From: Pteria penguin
Taxonomy: Eukaryota > Mollusca > Bivalvia > Pterioida > Pteriidae
Direction: 5' to 3'
Length of the DNA stretch: 64,000 nucleotides
Assembly (NCBI GenBank): GCA_035048485.1
Contig: CM068581.1
Span: 3,010,430-3,074,429 of the forward strand
The notes under the pieces were generated by a model that worked only from the letters and a program-made list of their open reading frames with translations, had not been told where the DNA came from and made no database searches. Both the position numbers and the translations under genes were made by a program. Of this stretch, positions 24,601 through 38,103 are shown piece by piece. The number at the start of each line of letters is the position of its first letter. The stretch's first letter is position 1.

Positions 24601-27600
24601 ATCACATGACATAATCCCCCATTGTATTACTACTTATATTGTACGTAACTCACATTACATAATACCCCATCCTATTCCTACTTATATTGTACGTAAGTCA
24701 CATGACCTAATCCCCTATCATATCAGTACTTATATTGTACGTAAGTCACATGAAGTAATCCTCTATCCTATCACTACTTATATTGTACGTTAGTCACATG
24801 AAGTAATCCCCTATCCTATCATTACTTATATTGTACATAAGTCACATGAAGTAATCCCCTATCCAATTACTACTTATATTGTACGTAAGTCACATGACAT
24901 AATCCCCTATCCTCTCACTACCTAAATTGTAGGTACGTCACACCACAGAATCGCCCATCCTATTTCTACTTATATTGTACGTAAGTCACATGAAGTAATC
25001 CCCTATCCTATCACTACTTATATTGTACGTAAGTCACATGAAATAATCCCCTATCCTATCACTACTTATATTGTAGGTACGTCACATGACATAATCGCCC
25101 ATCTTATTACTACTTATATTCTACGTAAGTCACATGAATTAATCCCCTGTCATATCACTACTTATATTATAGGTACGTCACATGACATAATCCCCCATCC
25201 TCTTACTACTTATATTGTACGTAACTAACATGACATAATACCCCATTCTATTCCTACTTATATTGTACGTAAGTCACATGACCTAATCCCCTATCATATC
25301 ACTAATTATATTGTACTTAGGTCACATCAAATAATCCTCTATCCTATCACTACTTATATTGTACGTAAGTCACATGAGGTAATCCCATATCCTATCACTA
25401 CTTATACTGTACGTAAATCACATGAAGTAATCCCCTATCCTATCATTACTTATATTGTACGTAAGTCACATGAAGTCATTCCCTTTCCTATCACTACTTA
25501 TATTGTACGTAAGTCACAAGAAATAATCCCCCATCCTATCACTACTTATATTGTACGTAAGTCACATGAAGTAATCCCTTATCCTATCACTACTTATATT
25601 GTACATAAGTCACACGACATAATCCCCTATCCTATCAGTAATTATATTGTACATAAGTCACATGACGTAATCCCCTATCCAATTACTACTTATATTTTAT
25701 GTCAGTCACATGACATAATCCCCTATCCTATCACTACTTATATTGTACGTAAGTCACATGACATAATCCCCTATCCTCTCACTACTTAAATTGTAGGTAC
25801 GTCACATCACAGAATCGCCCATCCTATTTCTACTTATATTGTACGTAAGTCACATGAAATAATCCCCTATCCTATCACTACTTATATTGTACGTAAGTCA
25901 CATGAAATAATCCCCTATCCTATCATTACTTATATTGTACGTAAGTCACATGACACAATCCTCTTCCTATCACTACTTATATTGTACGTTAGTCACATGA
26001 AGTAATCCCCCATCCTATCACTACTTATACTGTACGTAAGTCACATGAAGTAATCCCCTATCCTATCATTACTTATTTTGTACGTAAGTCACATGAAGTA
26101 ATTCCCTATCATATCACTACTTATATTGTACGTAAGTCACATGAAGTAATCCCCTATCCTATCACTACTTATATTGCATGTAAGTCACATGACATAATCC
26201 CCTATCCTATCACTACTTATATTGTACGTAAGTCACATGACATAATCCCCTATCCTATCACTACTTATATTGTACGTAAGTCACACAACATAATCCTCAT
26301 CCTATCACTACTTATATTGTACGTAAGTCACATGACATAATCCCCCATCATGTCACTACCTTTATTGTAAGTAAGTCACATGAAGTAATCCCCAATCCTA
26401 TCGCTACTTATATTGTAGGTACGTCACATGAAGTAATCCCCTATCCTATCACTACTTATATTGTACGTTAGTCACATGAAGTAATCCCCTATCCTATCGC
26501 TGATGATATCGTACGTAAGTCACATGACATAATCCCCTATCCTATCACTACTTATATTGTACGTTAGTCACATGAGGTAATCCGATATCATATCACTACT
26601 TATACTGTACGTAAATCACATGAAGTAATCCCCTATCCTATCATTTCTTATATTGTACGTAAGTCACATGAAGTTATCCCCTATCCTATCACTACTTATA
26701 TTGTACGTAAGTCACATGACATAATCCCCTATCCTATCAGTACTTATATTGTACGTAAGTCACATGAAATAACCCACTTTCCTCTCACTACTTATATTGT
26801 AGGCACGTCACATGACATAATCGCCCATCCTATTACTACTTATATTGTACGTAAGTCACATGAAGTAATCCCCCCATCCAATCACTGATTATATTGTACG
26901 TAAGTCACATCAAATAATCCCCCATCCTATCAGTACTTATATTGTACGTAAGTCACATGAGGTAATCCCATATCCAATCACTACTTATACTGTACGTAAA
27001 TCACATGAAGTAATCCCCTATCCTATCATTACTTATATTGTACGTAAGTCTCATGAAGTAATTCCCTATCCTATCACTACTTATATTGTACGTAAGTCAC
27101 AAGAAATAATCCCCCATCCTATCACTACTTATATTGTACGTAAGTCACATGAAGTAATCCCCTATCCTATCACTACTTATATTGTACTTAAGCGACATCA
27201 CATAATCCCTTATCCTATCAGTACTTATATTGTACGTAAGTCACATGAAGTAATCCCCTATCCTTTCACTATTTATATTGTACGTAAGTCACATGAGGTA
27301 ATCCCATATCCTATCACTACTTATATTGTACGTAAGCCACATGAAATAAATCCCTATCTTATCATTACTTATATTGTACGTAAGTCACATGAAGTAATTC
27401 CCTATCCTATCACTACTTATATTGTACGTAAGTCACAAGAAATAATCCCCCATCCTATCACTACCTATATTGTACGTAAGTCACATGAAGTAATCCCTTA
27501 TCCTATCACTACCTATATTGTACGTAAGTCACATGACATAATCCCCTATCTTATCAGTACTTATATTGTACGTAAGTCACATGAGGTAATCCCATATCCT

Positions 27601-28470
27601 ATCACTACTTATATTGTACGTAAGTCACATGAAGTAATCCCCTATCTTATCATTACTTATATTGTACGTAAGTCATATGAAGTAATTCACTATCCTATTT
27701 CTACTTATATTGTACGTAAGTCACATGAAGTAATCCCCTATCCTATCGCTACTTATTTTGTACGTAAGTCACATGACATAATCCCCTATCCTATCACTAC
27801 TTATATTGTAAGTAAGTCACATGACATAATCCCCTATCCTATCACTACTTATTTTGTGCGTAAGTCACATGAAATAAACCCCTATCCTATCACTACTTAT
27901 ATTGTACGTAAGTCACATGAAGTAATCCCCTATCCTATCACTACTTATATTGTACGTAAGGCACATGACATAATCCCCTATCCTATCACTACTTATATTG
28001 TACGTAAGAAAAAAGAGGAGTTACTGGCTCAGTTATGTCGCAGCAGTCACATGAAAGAATCCCTTATCCTATCACTGCTTATATTGTATGTAAGTCACAT
28101 GAAGTAATCCCCTATCCTATCACTACGTATATTGTACGTAAATCACATGAAGTAATCCCCTATCCTATCACTACTTATATTGTACGTAAGTCACATGAAG
28201 TAATCCCCCATCCTATCACTACTTATATTGTACGTAAGTCACATGAAGTATTCCCCTATCCTATCAGTATTTATATTGTACGTAATTCACATGAAGTAAT
28301 CCCCTATCCTATCACTACTTATATTGTACGTAAGTCACATGAAATAATCCCCCATCCTATCACTACTTATATTGTACGTAAGTCACATGACATAATCCCC
28401 CATCCTATTACTACTTATATTGTACGTAAGTCACATGAAGTAACCCCCTATCCTATCACTACTTATATTC
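18640..28470. repeat. 48-bp satellite array, about 200 units (9.8 kb)
   Basis: The consensus unit starts gtaagtcacatgaagtaatc and continues ccctatcctatcactacttatattgtac. Units differ at scattered positions (gaagt/gacat/gaaat; cccct/ccccc/cgccc; cacta/catta), with rare 1-bp indels and longer spacers. The 16-codon periodic frames (HEVIPYPITTYIVRKS) at 21584, 22688, 24464, 27856 and 28035 arise because 48 is a multiple of 3. Higher-order structure: a block of 1776 bp (37 units) starting near 21.9 kb is repeated from about 23.66 kb (the rare variant gtaagttacatgagg lies at 22005 and 23781). A smaller duplication offset by 863 bp links about 19.03 and 19.89 kb. Confidence 0.97.
28007..28050 (+). 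repeat. 44-bp interruption in the 48-bp array, shared with 40996
   Basis: The array is broken between gtaag and gtcacatg by aaaaagaggagttactggc and tcagttatgtcgcagca. The same 44-bp word with four mismatches lies at 40996-41039, outside any array. It may be a transposon end or a capture of filler DNA. Confidence 0.7.
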
Positions 28471-28955
28471 AATCACAGGACTTGTAAAGAGCGGTTCTAT
28501 ACAATCACACATTGTAAAGGCCGGTTCTATACAATCACACAATGTAAAGGCCGGTTCTATACAATCACACAGTGTAAAGGCCGGTTCTATACAATCACAG
28601 AATGTAAAGGCCGGTTCTATACAATCACACAGTGTAAAGGCCTGTTCTATACAACCACAGCAGTTGTAAAGAGCGGTTCTATACAATTACACATTGTAAA
28701 GGCCGGTTCTATAAAATCACACACTGTAAAGGCCGGCTCTATACAATCACACAGTGTAAAGGCCGGTTCTATATAATCACAGAACTTGTAAAGGCCGGTT
28801 CTATACAATCACAGCACTTGTAACGGCCGGTTCTATACAATCATAACACTTGTAATGGGCGGTTCTTCACCAATCACAGCACTTGAAATGGCCGGTATTA
28901 TACAATCATAACACTTGTAATGGCCAGTTCTTCACCAATCACAGCACTTGTTAAT
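28470..28955. repeat. 30-bp tandem array, about 16 units
   Basis: The unit starts gtaaaggccggttctataca and continues atcacacagt. It abuts the end of the 48-bp array with no unique spacer. Copies to the right of about 28850 are more diverged (tcttcaccaatcacagcac). Confidence 0.93.
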
Positions 28956-28959
28956 CTTT

Positions 28960-29440
28960 GTGTCGAAGGTCATGAGAGATACTCATTTACACACAGAATT
29001 TTTTTGTGTGCAATTACAATATTAATCTCAGAACTAGTGTAAAGTTTTGTATTAATCACTAGAATTTAAAACAGTTTAACTATTTAGTTAACTTGGTAAA
29101 CCAGTTTGCATAGGATTATTAAAATTAAGATATTAAATGTCTACTTGCTATTTAATATAAATATTTAATCTGAAGGGAAAAAGGAAAAAAGAAAAAAAAA
29201 CCCTACCTATGTAATAGGATTTTTGGAAAACAAATAATTCCCTCCCTACTTACCCACTTGTATACGGTGAGTCGCGTTACCCCAAAACTACATACTTTTA
29301 AGGATGGCCTAATTTATGAATATTTTTTATCATACACTATGAACATCACAGCAATACAACCTTTATTTTACACCACTGTGAAGTATTTACATGAGGCTTG
29401 TGAGTTGTATCCGTTTTATGTCATGCCCGATTAAGAATGC
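28960..29440. other. Spacer, no gene seen
   Basis: AT-rich unique-looking DNA. No credible open frame, no splice-supported exon. Confidence 0.4.
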
Positions 29441-29640
29441 CCTACATTCGAATCATTGATGGTCAAAGCATAGTAGTTCATTTTCCCATTGAGTCCCATG
29501 TTTAATTTCCAAACTTCCAGCAGGATTTACACAACTTTCTACATCTTAGCTATATATAGCCGATATATCAAAATGTTTGTCAGACCCTCCTCTATCAAAA
29601 TGTTAACAGTTTACCATATATTATCCACCATAATTTCGAC
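29440..29640 (+). repeat. Dispersed repeat family D2, plus copy
   Basis: Matches the reverse complement of about 34640-34845: gtcccatgtt, ccaaacttccagca(g/a)gattt, acatcttagct, gtttgtcagacc, ctatca(a/g)aat and ttaacagtttaccata. Non-coding. Confidence 0.75.
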
Positions 29641-29924
29641 AAAATCTTGTTAGAATGGGGTCATCCCCAAAATTTTAAAATTAAAAACAATAACCTTTTT
29701 TAGTTTATAAATCTTTACATTAGCGAAATGAGATTAAACTCATGATTTTACAGCAGAACCAATTTCTATCTATAAATTGATCAAATAATTTCATCATATC
29801 AAAGCCTATGATACATGGAAATAGTTGTCCCCCTCTCCCTACATTAGATCAGCCAATCACGATTTTTGTTAATTATCATGCTTTGACCTGGAGTGTTTTT
29901 CGAACGTCTTATCTTAATGCCATG

Positions 29925-32075
29925 CCTTATTCCAATCAGATTGAGATCGTTTACCCGCCCCTGCCTTATTACAATCGGATGGAGATCGTTTACTCACCCC
30001 TGCCTTATTACAGTCAGATGGAGATCGTTTCCTCGCCCCTGCCTTATTACAGTCAGATGGAGATCGTCTACTCGCCCCTGCCTTATTACAGTCAGATGGA
30101 GATCGTTTACTCGCCTCGCCTTATTACAGTCAGATGAAGATCGTTCTCCTCGCCCTTGCCTTAGTACTGTCGGATAAAGATCGTTTACTCGCCTCTGGCT
30201 TATTACAGTCAGATGGAGAACGTTTACTCATCCCTGCCTAATTATTTTGTCAGGTGGAGATCGTTTACTTGTCCCTGCCTTATTACAGTCAGATGGAGAT
30301 CGTTTACTCACCTCTGTCTTATTACAGTCAGATGAAGATCGTTTCCTCGCCCCTGCCTTATTACAGTCAGATGAAGATCGTTTACTCGCCCTTGCCTTAT
30401 TACAGTCGAATGCAGATCGTTTACTCGCCTCTGCCTTATTACAGTCAGATGGAGAGCGTTTACTCCTCCCTGCCTTATTAGAGTCAGATGGAGATCGTCT
30501 ACTCTTCCCCTGCCTTATTACAGTCAGATGGAGATCGTTTACTCGTCAATGCCTTATTACAGTCGGATGGAGAACGTTTACTTGTTCCTGCCTTATTACA
30601 GTCGGATGCAGATCGTTCTCTCGTCCCTGCCTTTTTACAGTCAGATGGAGTTCGTTTACTCGTCCCTGCCTTATTACAGTCGGATGGAAAACATTTACTC
30701 GTCCCTGCCTAATTATATTGTCAGGTGGAGATCGTCTACTCGCCCCTGCCTTATTACTGTCAGATGAAGATCATCTTCTCGTCCCTGCCTTATTACAGTG
30801 GGATGGATATCGTTTACTCGCCCATGCCTTATTACAGTGGGATGGAGATCATTTACTCGCCTCTGCCTTATAAGAGTCAGATGGAGATCGTCCTCTCGAC
30901 CCCGCCTTATTACAGTCGGATGAGGAACGTTTACTCGTTCCTGCTTTATTACAGTCAGATGGAGATCGTCCTGTCACCCGTGCTTTATTACAGTCGGATG
31001 AGGAACGTTTACTCGTTCCTGCCTTATTACAGTCAGATGGAGATCGTCTACTTGTCCTCGTCTTATTACTGTCCAATGGATGTCGCTTACTCGCCTCTAC
31101 CTTATCACAATTAGATGGAGATCGATAATTCATCAATGCCTTATTACAGTCAGATGAAGATCGTTTACCCGCCCCTGCCTTATTACAGTCAGATGGAGAT
31201 CGTCTACTTGTACTTGCCTAATTATATTGTCAGGTGGAGATCGTTTACTCGTCCCTGCCATATTACAGTCAGATGGAGAACGTTTACCCGCCCCTGCCTT
31301 ATTACAGTCAGATGGAGATCGTTTACTCGTCCCTGCCTTACTACAGTCAGATGGAGATCGTTTACTTGTTCCTGCCTTATTACAGTCGGATGCAGATCGT
31401 TCTCTCGTCCCTGCCTTTTTACAGTCAGATGGAGATCGTTCTCTCGCCCCTGCCTTATTACAGTCGGATTGAGATTGTTTACCCGCCCCTGCCTTATTAC
31501 AGTCAGATGGAGATCGTTTACTCCTCCCTGCCTTATTACAGTCAGATGGAGATCGTCTTCACGTCCCTGACTTATTACAGTCAGATGGAGATCGTTTACT
31601 TGTCCCTGCCTAATTACAGTCAGATGGAGATCGTTTACTCGTCCCTGCCTTATTACAGTCAGATGGAGATCATTTACTCGTCCCTGCCTAATTACAGTCA
31701 GATGGAGATCATTTACTCGTCCCTGCCTTATTACAGTCAGATGGAGATCATTTACTCGTCCCTGCCTAATTACAGTCAGATGGAGATCATTTACTCGTCC
31801 CTGCCTAATTACAGTCAGATGGAGATCATTTACTCGTCCCTGCCTAATTACAGTCAGATGGAGATCGTCTACTCGCCCCTGCCTTATTACAGTCAGATGG
31901 AGATCATTTACTCGTCCCTGCCTAATTACAGTCAGATGGAGATCGTCTACTCGTCCCTGCCTTATTACAATTAGATGCAGATCATCTTCTCGTCCCTGTC
32001 TTATTACAGTCCGATGGATACCGTCTACTCGTCCCTGCCTTATTAGAGTCAGATGGAGATCGTTTACTCGTCAAG
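29925..32075. repeat. 39-bp tandem array, about 55 units
   Basis: The unit starts ccctgccttattacagtcag and continues atggagatcgtttactcgt. The 13-codon periodic frames (MEIVYSSLPYYSQ and two others) are by-products. Units near 31600-31950 are almost identical (a young subarray with an aattacag variant); the left edge is more diverged. Very similar stretches recur at about 30530-30730 and 31230-31480 (for example the rare word tgcctttttacagtcag), suggesting block duplication. Confidence 0.96.
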
Positions 32076-32079
32076 ACAT

Positions 32080-32820
32080 TTAAAGAACAAGAGATCACCG
32101 ACAACACTGCAATAGCCAATGGTGCAATGTTCTGTGAAAATACACAAAATCAATGCATAATAAGCAACCTACAAGGTGAAAATCTAAGTAAATAGATCAG
32201 TGCTAAAGTCCTCACAGATAACCAAACAAAGGCCTAAGTGACCCTTTTTCACTCACCTTATCCCTATTTGCTCATTCAATAACAATAGACTGCATACAGA
32301 AATGGGTTAATGCATATATTCTCTTGCTTATTCTAATTTAACAACTACCAAAGGATTGTTAACAACTTGCCTCTTAACTTTGAATAAATAAAGACAATTA
32401 TACAAGATTGAGTCAAAAAAATTGTTTTCTTTTGTTGTTGTTTCTCTTTTTGCTACTACTTCTTCGTTTTTCCTTTTTTCATTTTCTCTTAAATAAAAAA
32501 ATGTACCAATTTTTTCTGCCTTTATTGGGAATTGATCCACTTTCCATTCGACAAAATCAGAAAAAAAACCCCAAGAAACTTTAAAACTTTGAAACGTAAT
32601 TTTCAAATAAACCTTCAAATAGATATTTTCTCATAAGGTTGGCAAATAAATGATGAAAATTTTAACAAGAAGATACCTATTGGACGGACTTTTTTCTATA
32701 GTGGCGCTACCTGTTGACAGATCTAAATAATATCACAGGTTTTGTAGAGGTCCACTTGCATTACAATTATACAAAGTCTGATTTAGTCCGAAATGTCAGA
32801 CACAAGGACTTGGGTCTGGT
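32080..32820. other. Spacer, no gene seen
   Basis: AT-rich with T-rich and TTG-repeat patches. The minus frame at 32328-32618 (96 codons, Lys/Glu-rich) shows no recognisable domain or clear splice context. Confidence 0.4.
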
Positions 32821-32824
32821 CCTT

Positions 32825-33235
32825 CTATATAGAGAATCGACGGCAACTGAAATTGAAAAATTTGTTAGTAAAATATTACTAACAATTCACATTGATATTC
32901 ACTTGTTTACATCCAAAGCATAACGCTCCTTTATCAGAAAATTCGACCAAAGGCTCCTAGCAAGTTATTTTAAACATTCTTTAGCCGAAATTTTCCACGA
33001 TTTATATTTTTAGATTACGGCAAATTCCAATTTGAATGAAATTGGAGGAAATTAAGTAATCATCTGCTATAAGACTTATAAGGAACTTTCTGATATGAAG
33101 GCATAAGTGTTAGGATATAAACAAGTGAATGACAAAGCCAATTGTGAGTAATAAAACGCTGTGATTTTTCTTTTCTAATTCCCGTCGATTCTCTAATTGG
33201 GAGGATCTCAGACCTAAGTCTCATGCTTGGGTTTG
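32825..33235 (+). repeat. Dispersed repeat family D1, copy 2
   Basis: The partner of 17610-17965. It shares aatcga(c/t)gg(c/t)aactga at the left end and the blocks listed there. It is a slightly longer copy with indels. Confidence 0.7.
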
Positions 33236-33629
33236 AAATTTCGGACTAAGTTTAATTGAACTCTGTATTGAAATAAATTGAAGAAAGTGGTTTATTATTG
33301 TCATTAGCTTTCCATACTATTGGCATACATTTACCGAAAAGCTGTGTGCGCTAGATCATGTATCTATTGTTGTACTATATGATGCTGTATGACATTCCGA
33401 CCCTGTCACTAATGACCCCACGACCCGGAAGTAGTGTAATTTAATGACAGATAATTCTAATTCATAGTCTAGACATGTGCTTGTCATGCAGCTTTATCAT
33501 GCCATGTACATCTAATAAGCTTTTTGCATATGTTAGTAAATGTGTAACCTTTTGAAATTATGTTACGACTTTCATCAAAATTTTAACTTTATTGCTATTG
33601 TTTTCTTTTTTTCACCTAAAGTATCTAAT

Positions 33630-34590
33630 CCTTTCCATGACTTGTCAGTGTCTATCTGTCGGAGTTCCCGGATTCTACTGCCACCCATGACTTGTCAGTG
33701 TCTATTTGTCGAAGTTCCCGGATTCAAGCCCTATCCATGACTTGTCAGTGTCTATCTGTCGGAGTTCCCGGATTCTAGTGCCACTCATGGCTTGTCAGTG
33801 TCTATCTGTCGGAGTTCCCGGATTCTAGTCCTATCCATGACTTATCAATGTCTATCTGTCCAAGTATCCGGATTTTAGTCCCATCCATCACTTGTCAGTG
33901 TCTATCTGTCCAAGTATCCGGATTTTAGTCCTAAACATGACTTGTCAGTGTCTATCTGTCGGAGTTCCCGGATTCTAGTCCTATCCATGACTTATCAATG
34001 TCTATCTGTCCAAGTATCCGGATTTTAGTCCCATCCATCACTTGTCAGTGTCTATCTGTCCAAGTATCCGGATTTTAGTCCCAAACATGACTTGTCAGTG
34101 TCTATCTGTCAAAGTACCCGGGTACTAGTCCAATCCATAATTTGTCAGTGTCTATCTGTCGGGGTTACCGGATTCTTGTCCCATTCGTGACTTGTCACTG
34201 TCTATCTGTCCAAGTACCGAAGTTCTAGTCCCATCCATGACTTCTCAATGTCTATCTGTCCAAGTATTCAGATTTTAGTCCCACCCATGACTTGTCAGTG
34301 TCTATCTGTCCAATTATCCAAATTTTAGAACCACCCATGACTTGTCAGTGTCTATCTGTCCAAGTACCCGGATTCTAGCCCCATTCATGACTTGTCAGTG
34401 TCTATCTGTCGGAGTTCCCGAGTTCTAGTCCCACCCGTGATTTGTCAGTGTCTATCTGTCCAGTTACCCGGGGTCTAGTCCCGTCTATGAATTGTCAGTG
34501 TCTATCTGTTGAAATTCCCGAATTCTAGTCCCACCCATGACTTTTCAGTGTCTATCTGTCGGAGTACCCAGGTTCGAGTGCCAGCATTGA
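33630..34590. repeat. 50-bp tandem array, about 19 units
   Basis: The unit starts catgacttgtcagtgtctat and continues ctgtcggagttcccggattctagtcccacc. Two alternating forms exist (cggagttcccgg and ccaagtatccgg). The group at about 33832-33970 is repeated at about 33972-34120. Confidence 0.95.
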
Positions 34591-34639
34591 CATGAAAATG
34601 AGTTGTTGTTTACATTTGAAATTTGGCTTTTTGGGGGGA

Positions 34640-34845
34640 TTAACCCCTTCCAGCAGGATTTTCTCTAAATTAAGGTGGGTGACCTATGGTAAAATGTTAA
34701 AATTCTGATAGAAGTAGGTCTGACAAACATATTAAAGTATGGGTTATATAAAGCTAAGATGTAAAACAAAAGTGTAAATCTTGCTGGAAGTTTGGTAATA
34801 TAACATGGGACCCTATGTGTAATGGAATTACTCTTCTTTGACCTT
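34640..34845 (-). repeat. Dispersed repeat family D2, minus copy
   Basis: Inverted partner of 29440-29640; it contains cttgctggaagtttgg, agctaagatgta and ggtctgacaaac. The match weakens beyond tctttgacc. Confidence 0.75.
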
Positions 34846-35094
34846 TAGGCTGACAATACTGAGAACAAGAGCAATGCCTACGTTACATGATTCGTCCATT
34901 GGGCCATTAAAGATAGCAAATTTTAATTAGGGGAAGACTCCTGTCAAATTAGGTCGCACGCAATACCTGTACCTATCTCAGAAAAATGCTCGGAATATGG
35001 TTAAATCTATTTTGAGACTTAAGGTACGATATAGTACACTCATCTATGATGGTTCAATGAAGGTAGAGGAAGAGGTGACAAAATTAAAAAGCAA

Positions 35095-35162
35095 TACACA
35101 CACACACACCTACACACACACACCTACACACACACACAAACACACACACCTACACACAAACA
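35095..35162. repeat. (CA)n with CCTA interruptions
   Basis: Interrupted dinucleotide repeat 60 bp upstream of the SINE copy. Confidence 0.92.
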
Positions 35163-35219
35163 CATGCTGAGAAAGTAATGAAAAGTAGCACAAAATATTT
35201 TTCATTCCAATATTTAGAC

Positions 35220-35391
35220 TTCGGTTGGTTGATTGGTATTTTACGTCGCTTTCAACAATTTTTCAGTTATATCGCGACATGGAAGCAGGAGGTTTCAAAC
35301 TTCTTTAACATAGTGGCGCAACCCGGGAATCCAACCGGATCGTCGGCACCACAAGCCAAGTGCTTAACCACTACACCAAGTCTCCCCACCC
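35220..35391 (-). mobile_element. tRNA-derived SINE, family A, minus strand, with target-site duplication
   Basis: Reverse complement of the 58252-58427 element: the tail ggttggttgattgg is at the left, then ttacgtcgctttcaacaa, atggaagcaggagg, acccgggaatccaacc (decayed B-box) and ttaaccactacacc (A-box complement) at the right. It is flanked by ccaatatttagac (35207-35219) and ccaatatatagac (35392-35404), a 13-bp target-site duplication with one mismatch. Confidence 0.88.
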
Positions 35392-35404
35392 CCAATATAT
35401 AGAC

Positions 35405-36040
35405 GCTGAAATATAAAACTTTCTTCAATGATATTGTAATCCACTCATTGATCATTTGCTTTGTTCATGATTCGAGACAAGAATCTTTTTATCGTTTATT
35501 GTTATTATCTACGACAGAAGTACTTTATATGCTTTTTTCCGGAAATCGAAGTCACAAGGGTCCGCTTTCTTACCGATAGAACGGCGATTTTAGTTTAAAT
35601 ATATTATACTCTCAAAGGATACGGATTAACTTCTACTTACATGTAGAATTCATGTAAATGTATTCAGAATGTCTATTTTCATAAAGATAAGAAAACATTA
35701 CACGTGGATATGAATATAAAATGCTGAATATAATGAAAAGGAGTATAATAAAATTGAAATAAAAGTATGAAAATAGAAACAAGTAAGGAACAGGATACAA
35801 ATAATTTACGAAAATGTTTCATTGAAGTAGTTTTGTTATTTTGTTTTCTTATTATTATGTTATATTGGAATGTCATGTTTATCAGCTGTTAGAATTCTAT
35901 CAAGAGAATACTAAAGTATGTAACAAAGTATTGGAACTTATCATTACACTGTATACTGTATATTTCCGTGATGACTTCTGTCCTACGGCCGAGTCAGTAA
36001 CTTGTCATTCTTCCTTCAGAGGTCTTATTAGTAGTAATAA
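35405..36040. other. Spacer, no gene seen
   Basis: AT-rich DNA with no recognisable coding exon. The short frames at 35679-35876 (minus) and 35841 onward (plus) lack features and the latter runs into the 42-bp array. Confidence 0.4.
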
Positions 36041-36044
36041 TTAC

Positions 36045-37660
36045 AAAACATATACACAATATAGAACGAGTATATACACGACACGGATCGGGCATATACA
36101 ATACGGAACGAGTATATACACAACACGGATTGGGCATATACAATACGGAACGAGTATATACACAACACGGATAGGGCATATACAATACTGAACGAGTATA
36201 TACACAATACGGATAGGGCATATACAATACGCAACGGGCATCTACACAACACGGATAGGGCATATACATTACTGAACGAGTATATACACAACACGGAACG
36301 AGCATCTGCAATACGGAACGAGCATCTACACAACACGGATTGGGCATATACAATACGGAACGGGCATCTACACAACATGGATTGGGCATATACAATATGG
36401 AACGAGTATATACACAACACGGATAGGGCATATACATTACTGAACATGTATATACACAACACGGACAGGGCATATACAATACTGAACGAGCATCTACACA
36501 ACACGGCTTGGGCATATACAATACAGAACGAGCATCTACACAACGCGGATTGGGCATATACAATACGGAGCGAGTATATACACAATAGGGATAGGGCATA
36601 CACAATACAGAACGAGCATCTATACAACACGGATAGAGCATATACAATACGGAACGAGCATCTACACAACACGGAATGGGTATATACAATACGGAACGAA
36701 CATATACGCAACACGGATCGGGCGTATGCAATACGGGACGAGCGTAGACACAACATGGATCGGGCGTATGCAATACGGGACGAGCGTAGACACAACATGG
36801 ATCGGGCATATGCAAACCGGAACGAGTATATACACAACACGGATCGGGCATATGCAATACTGAACAAGCATCGACACAACACGGATTGGGCATATGCAAT
36901 ACTGAACGAGCATAGACGCAACACAGATTGGACATATACAATACGGAACGAGCATCTACACAACACGGATAGGGCATATACAATACGGAACGATTATATA
37001 CAACACGTATAGGGCATATACAATACGGAACTAGTATATACACAACACGGATTGGGCATATACAATACGGAACGAGCATCTACACAACACGAATCGGGCA
37101 TATACAACACGAAACAAGTATATACACAACAGGGATTGGGCATATACAATACTAAACGAGTTTATACACAACACGGATTGGGCATATACAATACGGAACG
37201 GCATCTACACAATACGGATTAGGCATATACAATACGGAACGAGTATATACATAACACGGAATGGGCATATACAATACGGAACGAGTATATACACAGCACG
37301 GATAGGACATATACAATACTGAACAAGTATATACACAACAGGGATAGGGCATATACAATGTGGAACGAGCATCTACACAACACGGATTGGGCATATACAA
37401 TACGGAACGAGAATATACACAACACGGATAGGGCATATGCAATACGGAACAACTATATACACAACACGGATCGGGCACATACAATATGGACGAACATACA
37501 TTTTATACGCAACACGGATAGGGTATATACAATTCGGAACGAGTATATACATAGCACGCGTAGGGCATATACAATACGGAACGAGAGTATACATAACACG
37601 GATGAGCATATACAATACAGAACCAGTATACACATAACACGGTCAATGCATTCATTATTT
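36045..37660. repeat. 42-bp tandem array, about 38 units
   Basis: The unit starts acaatacggaacgagtatat and continues acacaacacggattgggcatat. 14-codon periodic frames are open on both strands (for example VPYCICPIRVVYIL on minus, 361 codons at 35994-37079). Main variants are gcatcta versus gtatata and tagggc versus ttgggc. The frames are by-products of a unit length divisible by 3. Confidence 0.96.
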
Positions 37661-38010
37661 GAATGTTGGTCTGCTTACGTAAAGATAAGCATGCGCGCAT
37701 CTATTTATATTCTCTTTAAAATGTAAATAATTCGGACCGGAATATTAACTTTTTATTCTTATTGTACATCGTTTTCAACATTGTCTAGACATTAAAATAT
37801 GCAATATTTGTTAAACTCTTAAACTTCGATTATGCGAGCAAAATGATGAAAATTAATAATGCATTGCTGACCAGTACTTTTTTAATTGCGAGGAACAAAT
37901 TAGAAGGAAGCTGATTATACACTTTCTAATAATAAGAAACAAGATCTAAGGACATCCTGTTTATACATGACATGTGAGACGGTTTAGACATATTGTGTAG
38001 TTTATACATA

Positions 38011-38103
38011 TGTCCTTTTCTAACTTTAAATTTTTGTAATTTAAATTGAGCACTGCTCATATGCTCACTTTAAATTACAAAAATTTAAAGTTAGAAAAGG
38101 ACA
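38011..38103. mobile_element. Foldback element, 42-bp arms
   Basis: tgtccttttctaactttaaa ... attgagca is complementary to tgctcactttaaattac ... gaaaaggaca with about one mismatch, around a 9-base loop. The pairing extends weakly outward (acata / tacgt). No coding capacity. A 27-bp direct duplication (agaagatatttatatggtg) lies just downstream at about 38160-38215. Confidence 0.82.

Noticed and set aside
18640..37660. Periodic frames such as HEVIPYPITTYIVRKS, MEIVYSSLPYYSQ and VPYCICPIRVVYIL as repeat proteins
   Set aside because: All come from arrays with units of 48, 39 and 42 bp, with alternative frames equally open and stops at random units.
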